This document shows, piece after piece, positions 27,673 through 37,140 of a stretch of DNA of 64,000 nucleotides. Where the stretch lies: NCBI GenBank assembly GCA_016712045.1, contig JADJRV010000003.1, positions 1-64,000 on the forward strand. Direction: 5' to 3'. The notes under the pieces are model-generated. The model worked only from the letters and a program-made list of their open reading frames with translations, did no database searches and had not been told where the DNA came from. The stretch comes from Chloracidobacterium sp. GTDB taxonomy: Bacteria; Acidobacteriota; Blastocatellia; Pyrinomonadales; Pyrinomonadaceae. The position numbers and the translations under genes are program-made. How positions within the stretch are numbered: position 1 is the stretch's first letter; each line of letters starts with the position of its first letter.

Positions 27673-27710
27673 TTCGCTTTCCTCTGATCTCAAATTTGAA
27701 ATTTGAGATC

Positions 27711-28571
27711 TCAAATGTCAGGAACCCAAAATACACGGCCGCTGTTTGTCACCTGTTTCAATCCAAGTTTAGGCAATTGAGATTCCTCAACGCCTAGGTA
27801 AGTAAAATGCGGTAGATCAGATGATACCGTCTGATACCATCCGTGCTTAGCCAATATCACACGCACTCTCGCACTATCAAATTCTTTAACATCGAGTGCG
27901 AGCATCGACAGATGCTGCGACGTGCCCGGAGGAGCGACAGAGTAGATAATGGATTTGTCGAGCGATTTTGCGAAAAAGATACTGTCCTGTTCGAGTCTCA
28001 ATATCTCGGGGACTTGCTCAAATGGCGTGAGGGATTTGATACGACGAGCCTCCCCCTGACTTACGCGGCCCCTGCCAACCCAGTAAGTAAAACCCGGATT
28101 TACACGACTTGCCCATAGATCAACGGTTTGTTTATACCCGCGTCGGGCCGAATCGGCACCACGTGGAGAGATCGATAGTCTAGATTTTTGTGCTTCTGCA
28201 CGAGCTTCGAGCAAAGCATTCATGGCCGCTGCTTGTAAATCGACATCTGTACCGCCGATATTTTCCGACGATCTCTGCAAACCAGCCTGAAATGCAGCAA
28301 CATCTGCCTCATCTCTAAATACGATACGATTTGGCGGCGTCGCGCCGCCGCGAGCGACATAGACCGAGCCATATTCTCTGAGCAATAGGCTTTCCGCGTC
28401 ATTCGTCGGCAAGGCAAAGCCTCTTGGCAGATTCTTATAATAATCCTGTTTTTGCTCGCTTCCAGGCATATTGGTATTGGTCGAATTCGTCTGTTGCGAC
28501 GCAGAGCCACAGCTTACCAATGCAAAGGCCAGCACGTAACAACAGAGAACAGATCGCGGTATTTTGAGCAT
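27711..28571 (-). CDS. Putative M15-like (VanY/DacB-type) peptidase lipoprotein
   Basis: 286 residues. A lipoprotein signal ends ALVSC. The C-terminal third has the zinc-site pattern of LAS/M15 carboxypeptidases: SQHLSMLALDV matches SxHxxGxAxD except that Gly is Met, followed by KHGWYQTVSSDLPHF with the last His in place of the EPWHF-type ending. Such enzymes trim D-Ala from peptidoglycan peptides. The substitution makes activity uncertain. It starts 6 nt after the hutH stop, as the last gene of a four-gene minus-strand run with hutI and hutH. The functional link to histidine breakdown is unclear. Confidence 0.6.
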   Translation of the reverse strand: MLKIPRSVLCCYVLAFALVSCGSASQQTNSTNTNMPGSEQKQDYYKNLPRGFALPTNDAESLLLREYGSVYVARGGATPPNRIVFRDEADVAAFQAGLQRSSENIGGTDVDLQAAAMNALLEARAEAQKSRLSISPRGADSARRGYKQTVDLWASRVNPGFTYWVGRGRVSQGEARRIKSLTPFEQVPEILRLEQDSIFFAKSLDKSIIYSVAPPGTSQHLSMLALDVKEFDSARVRVILAKHGWYQTVSSDLPHFTYLGVEESQLPKLGLKQVTNSGRVFWVPDI

Positions 28572-28577
28572 AATTTA

Positions 28578-30101
28578 TTAGATGTTGGCAACGATTGCCC
28601 GAACGGATTCGATGTGGTCTTTTAGATATTCATCCTTTTCGATAAACGGCACAGCCGAACGAATACGATTGTAGATATCTCGGGTGCCGTTGCCAAGTCT
28701 TTTGTTGGCACCGAGCGCTTTTTTGCGAAAATCAACGCCCTGCGCCGCACACATTAGTTCGAGCGATAATATAGTCTCAAGATTCTCCGCCACCTGACGC
28801 AGCTTCAACGCACCCGTCGCTCCCATCGAAACATGATCCTCAACATTTGCGGAACTAGGGATCGTATCGACGCTTGCCGGATGGGCAAGGATCTTGTTCT
28901 CGGTGCAGAGTGCGGCCGCTGTGTATTGCAGGATCATAAAGCCCGAGTTTAGCCCACCGCACTCGGTAAGAAACGGCGGCAGAATGTGTGCGTTTGACGC
29001 CTCATCTGTCAGACGCATTATACGGCGTTCCGAGATATTACCAAGCTCGGTCAACGCGATCGTCAGATAATCGAACGCCAAAGCAAGCGGTTCACCGTGA
29101 AAATTACCGCCGCTAATGACCTCGATATTATCGCCGTCGACAAATATCAGCGGATTGTCTGTTACTGCATTTAGCTCGAGTTTCAGCAGCCATTCGGCAT
29201 ACAAAACAGCATCACGACAGGCCCCGTGAACCTGCGGCATACAGCGGAGCGTATAGGCATCCTGCACATTTGCCGGGTCAAAATCACGGACAAACTGGCT
29301 GTCAGCGAGTATCTCACGTAAATTTGCAGCACATTCGATCTGTCGCGGATGCGGGCGGACGGCGTGGACGCGTTCGTCAAAAGCCGACGTCGTGCCGTGA
29401 AGCGCTTCAAGACTTAGGCAGCCGCTGACGTCGGCAAGTTCTGACAGTTTTTGTGCTTTGACCGTTTCGATCAGCCCGATAGCGGTCATAACAGTCGTGC
29501 GGTTTGTCAGAGCGAGGCCCTCTTTTGCCGCGAGCGTCACCGGCGAAAGCCCTGCTCTAGCCAACGCATCGGATCCTCGCAGCGTCTCGCCGTTATAGTC
29601 CGCCTCGCCCTCGCCGATCATGACGCAGGCGAAATGAGCGAGCGGGGCTAGATCGCCGCTTGCACCGAGACTTCCTTTTTCTGGAATCAAAGGATGAACG
29701 CCGCGATTTAGGAATTCGAGAATTAGATCGAGCGTAGAGAGCCGAATACCCGAAAATCCGCGTGCGAGCGTGTTCGCACGAATGAGCATGATCGCTCTTG
29801 TTGTAGGAACGTCGAACGGATTTCCAACACCAACGGCGTGGCTCACGACGATGTTTCGCTGTAGCTGCTCGACCTCTGCTCGGCTGATTATTTTGTCTTT
29901 GAAGGCACCAAATCCGGTTGTGATCCCATACGCGATCTCGCCGCGATCCAGCAAGGTTTGTACCGCCGCCGCAGAACGATCAACTGCAGATTTAGCCGAA
30001 TCGCAAATGACGACACGCGGCTCGCCGGGTTTGCCGTACGCAACTGCAATAACTTGTTCAAATGTCAGGCTTTCGCCGTCGATGATGATCTCAGAGGCCA
30101 T
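28578..30101 (-). CDS. hutH: Histidine ammonia-lyase
   Basis: 507 residues from the ATG at 30101 (a TTG two codons earlier is not preferred). The MIO prosthetic group forms from Ala-Ser-Gly at 147-149 in EKGSLGASGDLAPLAH. The active-site tyrosine region YGITTGFGAF and the C-terminal NVEDHVSMG are also present. The enzyme converts L-histidine to urocanate plus ammonia in the cytoplasm. It lies 36 bp after hutI in the same direction. HutU is divergent and HutG is 5 kb away on the plus strand, so the four-step pathway to glutamate is complete within this window. Confidence 0.97.
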   Translation of the reverse strand: MASEIIIDGESLTFEQVIAVAYGKPGEPRVVICDSAKSAVDRSAAAVQTLLDRGEIAYGITTGFGAFKDKIISRAEVEQLQRNIVVSHAVGVGNPFDVPTTRAIMLIRANTLARGFSGIRLSTLDLILEFLNRGVHPLIPEKGSLGASGDLAPLAHFACVMIGEGEADYNGETLRGSDALARAGLSPVTLAAKEGLALTNRTTVMTAIGLIETVKAQKLSELADVSGCLSLEALHGTTSAFDERVHAVRPHPRQIECAANLREILADSQFVRDFDPANVQDAYTLRCMPQVHGACRDAVLYAEWLLKLELNAVTDNPLIFVDGDNIEVISGGNFHGEPLALAFDYLTIALTELGNISERRIMRLTDEASNAHILPPFLTECGGLNSGFMILQYTAAALCTENKILAHPASVDTIPSSANVEDHVSMGATGALKLRQVAENLETILSLELMCAAQGVDFRKKALGANKRLGNGTRDIYNRIRSAVPFIEKDEYLKDHIESVRAIVANI

Positions 30102-30137
30102 AAACAATCAGAGATTAGCACAAAATCGAGTGAAGAT

Positions 30138-31406
30138 TCAGACAGCGACACCGCCGCAATAGACCGCCGCGACGAGATCTCCGCCAAATTCGTACGATAT
30201 TTGCCGATAGTCGTGGGTTTCGAAGATAGCAAGGTCAGCTCGTTTGCCTATCTCGATCGATCCAACCATATCGCCGAGCCCGATCGCGTACGCCGCATTT
30301 ATCGTCGCAGCATTTAACGCTTCGGCTGGAAGCAGTTTTTGATATCGACAAGAAATTGCCATTGCCATCGGCTGTGACGGGCACGGAGCCGATCCTGGAT
30401 TGTAATCGGTCGAGAGAGCCACCGCACAGCCGGAGTCGACCAGCTTTCGTGCATTGGCATACTGCGTTTTGCCAGTGTTGAAATTTTCAGTGGGAATCAC
30501 CATGCCAAAAGTGTCACTCTTAGCCAACAGACCGATCTCCTCATTAGATATCACATCCAGATGATCTATCGAAGTCGCTCCCATTTCGATCGCGAGCCTC
30601 GCTCCGCCTAAATTTGTAAATTGATCCACGTGTGCCTTTATCTCAAAACCGAGGCTTTTTGCTGTTTCAAGAACACGTCGAGATTGGTCAAGCGAAAACG
30701 CCCCGTTTTCACAAAACACATCACAAAAGAAAGGCGTACGCCCTTGGAAATCCGATGAGACGAACCATTTCCATGCTGCGGACAGCATTGTGTCACAGAT
30801 CAGATCGACATATTTATCAGGTACTTCCTTAAACTCTGGTGGCACAGCATGAGCGGCGAGAAACGTAGGTACAATGTTGATCGGGTGCAATCGATCCAGT
30901 TCGGCGATGACCTCAAGCATTTTTAGCTCGGTCGCGGTATCCAGGCCGTAACCGGTTTTGATCTCGCACGTTGTCGTTCCGCAAGCGAGCATCTTATCGA
31001 GTCGGACGAGACTTTGCTCGACGAGCGATTCGACTGCGGCTTCCCTTGTGTTTTTTACTGTCGAGATTATTCCACCACCGCTCGCCAATATCTCAAGATA
31101 AGCCGCACCCTTTATCTTTAACTCAAATTCATTGAGCCGATCACCGGAATAGACAATATGCGTATGCGGATCGACAAAGCCCGGACAGATAACGCGTCCC
31201 TCGGCGTCAACCACCTCGTCGCTTTGGAAATCACTCAAAATCTGAGCCGACGTGCCGACACCGATAAATTTACCGTCAGCAATGGCAACACCTCCGTCCC
31301 CAATGATGCCGACATCGAGCATTGCCGCTCCGCGCTTTGGCTTACCGCCGGATGAGCAGGTCACAAGCTGCCCGACGTTTGTGATTATTAGATCGGCGTT
31401 CTGCAT
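30138..31406 (-). CDS. hutI: Imidazolonepropionase
   Basis: 422 residues of the amidohydrolase superfamily. The metal-binding HxH is in FVDPHTHIVYSGDR, with later ligands in FLAAHAVPPE and KAHVDQ, and ALSTDYNPGSAP near the C terminus. It opens the imidazolone ring to give N-formimidoyl-L-glutamate in the cytoplasm. Its ATG directly follows the stop codon of the secreted YCII-like gene, with no spacer, and hutH follows after 36 bp, so these are one transcription unit. Confidence 0.96.
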   Translation of the reverse strand: MQNADLIITNVGQLVTCSSGGKPKRGAAMLDVGIIGDGGVAIADGKFIGVGTSAQILSDFQSDEVVDAEGRVICPGFVDPHTHIVYSGDRLNEFELKIKGAAYLEILASGGGIISTVKNTREAAVESLVEQSLVRLDKMLACGTTTCEIKTGYGLDTATELKMLEVIAELDRLHPINIVPTFLAAHAVPPEFKEVPDKYVDLICDTMLSAAWKWFVSSDFQGRTPFFCDVFCENGAFSLDQSRRVLETAKSLGFEIKAHVDQFTNLGGARLAIEMGATSIDHLDVISNEEIGLLAKSDTFGMVIPTENFNTGKTQYANARKLVDSGCAVALSTDYNPGSAPCPSQPMAMAISCRYQKLLPAEALNAATINAAYAIGLGDMVGSIEIGKRADLAIFETHDYRQISYEFGGDLVAAVYCGGVAV

Positions 31407-31883
31407 CTATTTCGTGGGCTTTTGGATTTTGTTATGTGTTTCCGACACGACCATCATCGCAGCAGATCCGTACCAAAGCGTCAGATCGGGAACAAAAATA
31501 CCAGCTTTAACCGCCGGGTCGAGCACGACCAATTTTTCTGCTTCTTCGATAGTTGCAACATTAAAAATATAAAGTCCGCGATAGGTTTTATCATTCTTTT
31601 CAAATGGACCCGCGACGGCAAGTTTGCCTTCGCTAGCGAGCTTTCCAATGTTTGCAAAATGTCCCGCGAAGATATCGTCGCGTTCCTTACCCTTAAACTC
31701 GGAGTCTTTCGGCCCGGTTTTTAGGATGCAGAGCACATACATCTTCATCCCGCGCTCGTCGGCGCCAAGCTTTTTAGCTAGTTTATCGTCGTATTTTGGC
31801 TTTTTCGTTGTCTGAGCCGACGCCCCAACGCCCGTGATCGCACATATCGCGAGGATCAGAAACAGATATTTTAGTGTTTTCAT
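31407..31883 (-). CDS. Exported YCII-domain protein
   Basis: 158 residues with a signal peptide ending GASAQ. The mature part is a YCII-like alpha/beta domain: MYVLCILKTGPKDSEF, then HFANIGKLASEGKLAVAGPF, and GLYIFNVATIEEAEKLVVLDPAVKAG. YCII proteins are small ferredoxin-like-fold proteins, usually cytoplasmic. Exported versions are common in this lineage, with unknown function. It is the first gene of the minus-strand hut unit, abutting hutI without a gap, and divergent from hutU with 84 bp between them. Confidence 0.82.
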   Translation of the reverse strand: MKTLKYLFLILAICAITGVGASAQTTKKPKYDDKLAKKLGADERGMKMYVLCILKTGPKDSEFKGKERDDIFAGHFANIGKLASEGKLAVAGPFEKNDKTYRGLYIFNVATIEEAEKLVVLDPAVKAGIFVPDLTLWYGSAAMMVVSETHNKIQKPTK

Positions 31884-31967
31884 AGGTTTGATATTACGAG
31901 ATCATTCCCGAGAATGTTATCAGATTTTCACCAATTCGTAATTGCGTTTATCATATCTAAAAGACTT

Positions 31968-33617
31968 ATGAAACGAATGATCAAAGCACCGACGGGCACC
32001 GAACTTAGTTGTAAAAACTGGCTGATCGAGGCCGCTTACCGGATGATACAGAACAATCTCGATCCGGACGTGGCATTTGATCCCGACAATCTGATCGTCT
32101 ATGGCGGCCGCGGAAAGGCGGCGAGGAATTGGGAATCGTTTGATGCGATATTGAAATGCTTGCGTGAGTTGAATGAGGACGAGACTTTGATGGTGCAGTC
32201 GGGAAAACCAGTCGGCGTATTCAAATCACACACCGACGCGCCTCGCGTATTGCTTGCAAATTCAAACATCGTGCCGCATTGGGCGACTCAGGAGCAGTTT
32301 GACCAGTACGAACGCGACGGGCTGATGATGTATGGCCAGATGACGGCCGGTTCGTGGATATACATCGGCACGCAAGGTATTTTGCAAGGTACGTATGAAA
32401 CCTTTGGTTCGCTTGCACGGCAACACGGCTGGGGTTCACTTGAAGGCAAGTTCGTGCTGACTGCGGGCCTCGGAGAAATGGGCGGGGCACAGGCTCAGGC
32501 GATCACTTTTAATGGTGGCGTCGGGCTGCTCGTCGATGTTGATCCGTGGCGGATCGAACGGCGGTTGCAGTTGAAGCAAGTTGATGTGGCGGCGAAAAAT
32601 CTCGACGATGCGCTCGCTCTCCTAAATGCAGCGGTCGAGGCTAAGGAGGCAAAGTCCATCGCACTTTGCGGCAACGCGGCAGAGGTTCTGTGGCAGTTGC
32701 TGGAACGCGGTGTTATTCCAGATGTTGTTACCGACCAAACGTCCGCTCATGATGTGTTGATGGGGTATATTCCGGTGGGTTATTCGGTCGAAAAAGCGGC
32801 TGAATTTCGCAAAGCCGATCAAACTGCCTACGAACAAGCCGCAATGGATTCGATGGCAAAACACGTCGAGGCAATGCTTGAGTTTCAGCGACGCGGCTCG
32901 GTGGTATTCGACTATGGCAACAACCTCAGGCAACGAGCAAAGGACAATGGCGTTGCGAATGCGTTCGACTATCCGGGCTTCGTTCCCGCATATATTCGTC
33001 CTCTATTTTGCGAAGGTAAAGGCCCGTTTCGCTGGGTCGCTCTGTCTGGCGACAAAGAGGACATCTACCGCACCGACGAAGCGATCATGAATCTCTTTCC
33101 CGAAGACGACCATCTGGCGAAATGGCTGACGATGGCGCAGGAAAAGGTTGAGTTCCAAGGCCTGCCCGCACGTATCTGCTGGCTCGGTTACGGAGCAAGA
33201 GCGAAGGCCGGCCTTAAACTTAATGAAATGGTCGCTAGCGGTGAGCTAAAAGCACCGATCGTGATCGGTCGCGATCATCTTGATTGCGGCTCCGTAGCCT
33301 CCCCCAACCGCGAGACCGAATCGATGAAAGACGGCAGCGACGCCATCGCCGACTGGGTGTATCTCAACGCCATGATAAACGTCGCTGGCGGAGCGACGTG
33401 GGTCTCGCTCCACCACGGCGGAGGCGTCGGCATCGGCTACTCGCTCCACGCCGGCCAAGTCATCGTCGCCGACGGCACCCCCGAAGCCGCCCGTCGAATC
33501 GAACGAGTGTTAACAACCGATCCCGGAATGGGTGTGATCAGACACGTCGATGCGGGGTATGACGTGGCTATTGAATTTGCTGCAAAGAATGATGTCAACA
33601 TCCCGATGGTGAGGTAA
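31968..33617 (+). CDS. hutU: Urocanate hydratase
   Basis: 549 residues from the ATG at 31968 (MKRMIKAPTGTELSCKNW); the ORF could start upstream but this is the family's usual beginning. NAD-binding and active-site segments are visible: YGGRGKAARNW, SGKPVGVFKSH, ANSNIVPHWA, GLGEMGGAQ, and the conserved Cys region in PARICWLGYG. It converts urocanate to imidazolonepropionate. Divergent from the yciI-hutI-hutH unit, so the 84-bp gap probably carries the shared hut promoters. Confidence 0.97.
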   Translation: MKRMIKAPTGTELSCKNWLIEAAYRMIQNNLDPDVAFDPDNLIVYGGRGKAARNWESFDAILKCLRELNEDETLMVQSGKPVGVFKSHTDAPRVLLANSNIVPHWATQEQFDQYERDGLMMYGQMTAGSWIYIGTQGILQGTYETFGSLARQHGWGSLEGKFVLTAGLGEMGGAQAQAITFNGGVGLLVDVDPWRIERRLQLKQVDVAAKNLDDALALLNAAVEAKEAKSIALCGNAAEVLWQLLERGVIPDVVTDQTSAHDVLMGYIPVGYSVEKAAEFRKADQTAYEQAAMDSMAKHVEAMLEFQRRGSVVFDYGNNLRQRAKDNGVANAFDYPGFVPAYIRPLFCEGKGPFRWVALSGDKEDIYRTDEAIMNLFPEDDHLAKWLTMAQEKVEFQGLPARICWLGYGARAKAGLKLNEMVASGELKAPIVIGRDHLDCGSVASPNRETESMKDGSDAIADWVYLNAMINVAGGATWVSLHHGGGVGIGYSLHAGQVIVADGTPEAARRIERVLTTDPGMGVIRHVDAGYDVAIEFAAKNDVNIPMVR

Positions 33618-33639
33618 GAGGAGCGATTAAAATAGCGTT

Positions 33640-33936
33640 ATGCGAAAAAGTACCTTGATGATCATTTTTCTTTGTATGCTCTTTGTGCCTACCTATTTCT
33701 CAAGGGAAATCCTCGCAGTTGCCGGATATCAATATTCTTTCCGGGAATCTCGAGCGATAGTCGGATTGATCGCGGTGGTATTAGCATTAATCGTTTTAAC
33801 AATTCTAATGCTTCTAAACCGACGTATCCTAGATTGGCGCAAAGCTGGTGGAAGGGACATCGAGGAAGAGGAACGCTACGAGTCAGATCACGGAATGATC
33901 AGTCTCACGCCAAAAGACAAAGATTTAGAAAACTAA
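33640..33936 (+). CDS. Small two-span membrane protein of unknown function
   Basis: 98 residues. Two hydrophobic segments (MIIFLCMLFVPTYF at about 7-20 and VGLIAVVLALIVLTILML at about 41-58) flank a short loop, and the C-terminal tail is acidic (GRDIEEEERYESD). It begins 22 bp after hutU on the same strand and may be co-transcribed. I do not recognise a family. Confidence 0.6.
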   Translation: MRKSTLMIIFLCMLFVPTYFSREILAVAGYQYSFRESRAIVGLIAVVLALIVLTILMLLNRRILDWRKAGGRDIEEEERYESDHGMISLTPKDKDLEN

Positions 33937-34014
33937 CGCATGCCCGTTACAAGTAGCCTAAGGATTTGCCGCAATACTAGCGAAAATAAGATGAGTTCCT
34001 TTTGATTCTGAAAT

Positions 34015-35295
34015 CTATTCTTCGCACGGAATATCTAACGTAAAATACGTATACCCCGTCGAGCTAACCCGTTTCTGTCCGCTCCAAATGCCAATGGAAT
34101 ATTTCAAATTATGCTCTCCGCATTCGATCTCAAGTTCCTCGTAGGGCATAAAGATCTCGAACTGGTTATAGACGGCGTCTGCATATGCGGGCGTAAATTT
34201 TTTGAATACAGAGACTGAACCTGTCGTCGAATAAAACTTTTTATTCGAGTCTTTCAGTGGCTTGCCGTTGGCCGTATAAAAATAGATCGCGAACGCAAAT
34301 TCCTGTTTCAAGCCGTTCTTTACTTTGAAATCGGACGTGAAGGTCATCCCATCCTGTTCTGTCTTCTCGTCGTAGCCTTCGAAATCGACCGAAACATCGC
34401 TAAATGAGATCGTCGGTCCGCTTGGCTGGACCGGAGGCTTGACCGGCGTGGTTGTCGGAGGCTTGTTGACCGGCGGTTTTGGGACTGTCGCAATGTCCTC
34501 ATCAAAAGGATACATTTCTTCGATGATCGCTTTATCATTTGCTGAAAGAACCGAATTGGATCGAACTTTCGCTCCGCCCTTGATTAACTCGGGGGGATAA
34601 TAATAATGCATGATCGAGAGGGGGTCATAGACACCATTTGAGATCTCACTGTCATTTCCATACTTTTTTAGGACTTGAGATTGAGTTTTTTCTCTCGACC
34701 AGCCTTGCTTGGCAAAATAGGCATAAACCGCCTCTTCATTCCATTGAATATTTTGGTTTTTATTTTGGTGTTCGTGATGCAGCCCAAGAGCGTGACCAAA
34801 TTCGTGCAAAGTGGTTCGCCTAAACTCTTCTTCCGGCGTCTTATCGTTAAACCAGCCAAAATTCATCGACGCTCCCGTTGCATCGCGGACAAATTGAGAC
34901 CCATTTTCTGTTTTAACCTGTGATTGTCTGGCAGAATCTTTACCGAAATATGACCACGAACCTTTGTCGAGAGTAAAACTGATACGAATCTCAGCGGGTC
35001 CGGACTGAACAAAAACAAAATCAATATTGGCGAATTCTTCCCAAGTCTCGGCGTATTGCCGCACCTTACTTTTCACATATTCGTTTCCATCAAGAAACCG
35101 GACACGAATCTCTTGTCCCGGTATCCATTTTTTTGACGGCTGATAGACTGCCCGGGATATTTTCGACGTGGCGGCCCGGTCCGGGATCACCAGATCGGTA
35201 ACGCAACTGTAAACATCAGTCGTTTGGGCAAAAGTCGGAGTTAAGACTAATAGTAATAAAACACAGGACAATAATGATAGATTCAGACTTTTCAT
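34015..35295 (-). CDS. Astacin-like (M12A) zinc metalloprotease, secreted
   Basis: 426 residues with a signal peptide ending PTFAQ. The metzincin zinc motif is HEFGHALGLHHE at residues 164-175 (ligands His164, His168, His174), and the Met-turn is SIMHYY around residue 218. The pro-region and N-terminal strand are short. After a Pro/Thr linker (about 275-300) comes a beta-sandwich tail (VSVDFEGYDEKTEQDGMTF, FAIYFYTANG). Astacin-type proteases are well known in animals and sporadic in bacteria. Substrates cannot be deduced. It stands alone, convergent with the small membrane protein after hutU. Confidence 0.87.
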   Translation of the reverse strand: MKSLNLSLLSCVLLLLVLTPTFAQTTDVYSCVTDLVIPDRAATSKISRAVYQPSKKWIPGQEIRVRFLDGNEYVKSKVRQYAETWEEFANIDFVFVQSGPAEIRISFTLDKGSWSYFGKDSARQSQVKTENGSQFVRDATGASMNFGWFNDKTPEEEFRRTTLHEFGHALGLHHEHQNKNQNIQWNEEAVYAYFAKQGWSREKTQSQVLKKYGNDSEISNGVYDPLSIMHYYYPPELIKGGAKVRSNSVLSANDKAIIEEMYPFDEDIATVPKPPVNKPPTTTPVKPPVQPSGPTISFSDVSVDFEGYDEKTEQDGMTFTSDFKVKNGLKQEFAFAIYFYTANGKPLKDSNKKFYSTTGSVSVFKKFTPAYADAVYNQFEIFMPYEELEIECGEHNLKYSIGIWSGQKRVSSTGYTYFTLDIPCEE

Positions 35296-35455
35296 AAGTT
35301 CGGTGTTGGACGTCTTGGGTTCTCGGATAGTTGTGTTCTAATTCCTTTCAAACGCGACGTTACGCTAATCGTAAGTGATATTTCAAACGACAGTTAGACG
35401 TCAAGTATAAACTGTGTTGACTTCGGTGCGAATTAGGAAAATACTAACCTTAATT

Positions 35456-36408
35456 ATGAGTGAGATATTTGACCTGACAACACGGCCTGACGCCCAAGTA
35501 TTTTACCAACGAGGAGATGTCAACGATCCGAGGCTCGGTGAAGTTGTATCGCACGATCCTACTCATTACGATTCGGCCGATGTCGTCATATTAGGCTGCC
35601 CGCAGGACGAGGGCGTGCGGCGGAATAATGGGCGTACCGGAGCGTCCGCCGCTCCAGATTTGATCCGCGAGCAGTTTTACAAGCTCACTCCTTTCAACAT
35701 AAAGAAGAAAATATTTGATCTAGGAAATGTTGTTATTGGCTCGACGCTTGAGGAAACGCACGAAACGCAGTTTCAGATAGTTGCTCAGCTTTTGCGTGAC
35801 GGTAAACGGGTGATCGTCCTTGGTGGTGGTAATGATATTTCGTATCCTGACGGCGTTGCGATGGCGGAGGTCTTTGGCCCGGAATGGTGGATCGGCGTTA
35901 ATATTGACTCGCACCTTGATGTGAGGATCGCTGAGCAACGGAATAACGGCACGCAGTATCGCCAGCTATTGGACGAGAAACGTTTACTGCCAACATATTT
36001 TTATGAGGTCGGATATCAGTCTCATCTATGCTCGCCGGTCTATTATGATTACCTTCGCGATAATGGTGTTCACCGCATCAGCCTCGAACTTTTGCGTTCG
36101 CGAGCCGAAGCCGACATTGAGATCAAGGAGCAGATCAGGCAGAAGTTTATTGGGCACAGTTCGTCTTTGAATACTTTTTTGGCTTCGATATGGACGCTGT
36201 GCGTTCGGCAGATGCTCCCGGCACGTCTGCTCCTTCGCCGTTGGGTTTGCGAGCGGGTGAATTCATCCAACTTGTAAAATACGCTGCTTCACTCGCGAAT
36301 ACCAAGATAATCGAATTTTCCGAGGTAAACCCAACATATGACCAAGACAACCGCACCACAAAGCTCGTCGCGATCGGGATGCATAGGTTTTGCTCGGGTG
36401 TAGCTTGA
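35456..36408 (+). CDS. hutG: Formimidoylglutamase, arginase family (one frameshift)
   Basis: About 318 residues from the ATG at 35456 (MSEIFDLTTRPDAQVFYQRG) across one slip in a T6 run near 36178. The manganese motifs are visible: VLGGGNDISYPDG, NIDSHLDVR and, after the repair, FFGFDMDAVRSADAPG. In the first motif, the His ligand of arginases (GGDHS) is Asn, as in some formiminoglutamases. It hydrolyses N-formimidoyl-L-glutamate to glutamate and formamide, the last step of the hut pathway, in agreement with hutH, hutU and hutI nearby. It is separated from them by the astacin-like gene. Confidence 0.9.
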
Positions 36409-36439
36409 CACTTACCCGGCCTTATCATTATCTATCTAT

Positions 36440-36697
36440 ATGTCTGAAACAAAAGTATTTACAGATGTGTCGCGAGAGCGGCTAAATCGATTTCGCCGCG
36501 AACTAGCACAATGGGGCGTTAAGGTTCCCGACGGCGATGATGTTCAGGTGTCCGGGCCGTTCGGCGTTATCTTGCGTGCGACTTATGACGAAGCATTGAA
36601 GACACTATCCCTATCGATCGTCGAAAAGCCAATGCTCATTCCGGAATCTCAAGTTTGGAAATTCGTGGATAACGCCGCGGCAAAGTTGAAGACGTAG
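36440..36697 (+). CDS. Small conserved-looking protein of unknown function
   Basis: 85 residues. It starts with an ATG, MSETKVFTDVSRERLNRFRR, and continues with an alternating beta/alpha pattern (VQVSGPFGVILRATYDEALKTLSLSIVEKP). It has no signal or membrane span. It is 32 bp after hutG on the same strand. I do not recognise a family. Confidence 0.6.
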   Translation: MSETKVFTDVSRERLNRFRRELAQWGVKVPDGDDVQVSGPFGVILRATYDEALKTLSLSIVEKPMLIPESQVWKFVDNAAAKLKT

Positions 36698-36805
36698 TCG
36701 CGGATATCCCCGCGGGTTATGATGCCGAATCCGTGCATACTTGACACACTTACAACCATTTGGCATCCTAATTGTTCGCTTTTCTCTTGGATTTGCGACG
36801 AGTGT

Positions 36806-36881
36806 AGTCTCTTAGCTCAGTTGGTAGAGCATTACCTTGACAAGGTAGGGGTCAGCAGTTCGAGTCTGCTAGAGACTACCA
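36806..36881 (+). tRNA. tRNA-Val (anticodon GAC)
   Basis: The acceptor stem AGTCTCT pairs with AGAGACT, the D arm is TAGCTCAGTTGGTAGAGC, the anticodon loop TTGACAA lies between TTACC and GGTAG, and the T loop is TTCGAGT. CCA is encoded. The GAC anticodon reads GUC/GUU valine codons. Confidence 0.95.
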
Positions 36882-37140
36882 TTTACATACTTTCGATAAG
36901 ATGCTTACGAAGTACTTTGCTGTTTTTACAACTACTACGCCCCGCTTCTAATAGCGGGACAATCGCGGTGTCTCTCGGGATACTGCAAAGCAAAGTCGCT
37001 CTTATCGGATCTGATCTCAGTTAGTAGTAGGAAGTTTGTTGATCATTAGATCTTTTTTGAGCTTGGCTTTGCAAGGGCAAAGATTCTATCTGCGTATGCG
37101 GATGGTCTGACTTAATTTATTGGTATACGGTGAACAGAAT

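Noticed and set aside
36882..37140. T-box or tRNA-like leader upstream of thrS
   Set aside because: There is a GC hairpin but no T-box sequence, specifier loop or antiterminator; T-boxes are also not expected in this lineage.
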